Shown piece by piece: positions 63,849 to 64,000 of a stretch of DNA of 64,000 nucleotides. Each line of letters opens with the position of its first letter. Positions within the stretch are counted from its first letter, which is position 1. The stretch spans positions 744,001 through 808,000 of the forward strand of contig CALKGE010000001.1 in the NCBI GenBank assembly GCA_938084685.1. The letters are read 5' to 3'. A program made the translations under genes and the position numbers. Under the pieces are notes generated by a model. That model did no database searches. It was not told where the DNA came from and saw only the letters and a list, made by a program, of their open reading frames with translations. The stretch is from an uncultured Pirellulaceae bacterium (GTDB lineage Bacteria; Planctomycetota; Planctomycetia; Pirellulales; Pirellulaceae).

Positions 63849-64000
63849 ATGAATGGACGCAATCTGATTCTCTGGATTTTGGGCACGCTGAGTTTTTCGT
63901 TGTCTACCCTCAACTGCGTCGGGCAGGACAATCGTCAGGCGATCCTTGACGAATTGGCTGAAGAGTACCGTCCTGGATGGATCGGAAAATATACAGATCA
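63849..64000 (+). CDS. Start of an exported protein, cut by the window end
   Basis: The ATG at 63849 opens 50 codons without a stop up to the window edge. The first 25 residues form a signal peptide (LILWILGTLSFSLSTLNCVGQ), followed by DNRQAILDELAEEYRPGW. AAGGAA lies about 10 nt upstream. It follows the isomerase-like gene after 14 bp, so it is probably in the same operon. Too little is present to assign a family. Confidence 0.75.
   Translation, partial: MNGRNLILWILGTLSFSLSTLNCVGQDNRQAILDELAEEYRPGWIGKYTD

Overview
This 64 kb window reads as chromosomal DNA of a planctomycete, probably of the order Planctomycetales. The evidence is the gene content: three two-gene modules pairing a large DUF1549/DUF1553 protein (two of the three with an N-terminal CxxCH cytochrome-like domain) with a DUF1501 protein, two further unpaired DUF1501 genes, a sulfatase, a DUF1080 domain, PQQ-like beta-propeller proteins, a tricorn-type protease, prenyltransferase/squalene-oxidase-repeat proteins, and many secreted proteins and lipoproteins. 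I could not assign a genus. I found no rRNA, tRNA, CRISPR array, insertion sequence or phage gene.

Layout. 1-8.6 kb: the 3' part of a secreted metzincin protease, a FliA/WhiG-type sigma factor on the opposite strand, then a LamG/PA14-like/DUF1549/DUF1553 gene followed by a DUF1501 gene. 8.6-17.5 kb: a long minus-strand block read in the order orphan ABC ATPase, FAD subunit, [2Fe-2S] subunit and Mo subunit of a molybdenum hydroxylase, a MoaD/ThiS-like protein, a fold-type III PLP enzyme, a secreted Dabb-domain protein, an endonuclease/exonuclease/phosphatase-fold protein and a DUF6807 (PmoA-like) protein. 17.6-23 kb: a histidine phosphatase and a second cytochrome-like/DUF1501 module. 23-29.8 kb: an anti-sigma-like membrane protein with a structured upstream region, a lipoprotein, a PQQ-like propeller, an FKBP-type lipoprotein, a PDZ protein and a sulfatase.

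29.9-39 kb: a secreted coiled-coil protein next to a TolC-like lipoprotein, another PQQ-like propeller, an EF-hand protein with a long Gln-Pro-Gly-rich repeat, a TlpA-like thioredoxin protein and a DUF1080-PhoD fusion. 39-46 kb (minus strand): an alpha/beta hydrolase, the third DUF1549/DUF1553-DUF1501 module, and two small lipoprotein genes that share an unusual bipartite promoter-like element. 46-55.4 kb: an unpaired DUF1501 gene, a CehA/McbA-like metallohydrolase with EF-hands, a tricorn-like protease and convergent recJ. 55.5-64 kb: rpmG (ribosomal protein L33, only 55 codons), a prenyltransferase-repeat membrane protein, a HisA-like protein, an enoyl-CoA hydratase-like protein, the fifth DUF1501 gene, a membrane-anchored trypsin-like protease, a secreted sugar-phosphate isomerase/epimerase-like protein and the start of one more exported protein.

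Most of the genes encode envelope or exported functions: polymer and protein breakdown, surface binding, and redox chemistry. The clearest new regulatory signal is the element GGGAATAAATTC-N12-ATCTAT found upstream of both lipoprotein genes near 45-46 kb. The most intriguing gene set is the molybdenum-hydroxylase block with its embedded MoaD-like protein and PLP enzyme.
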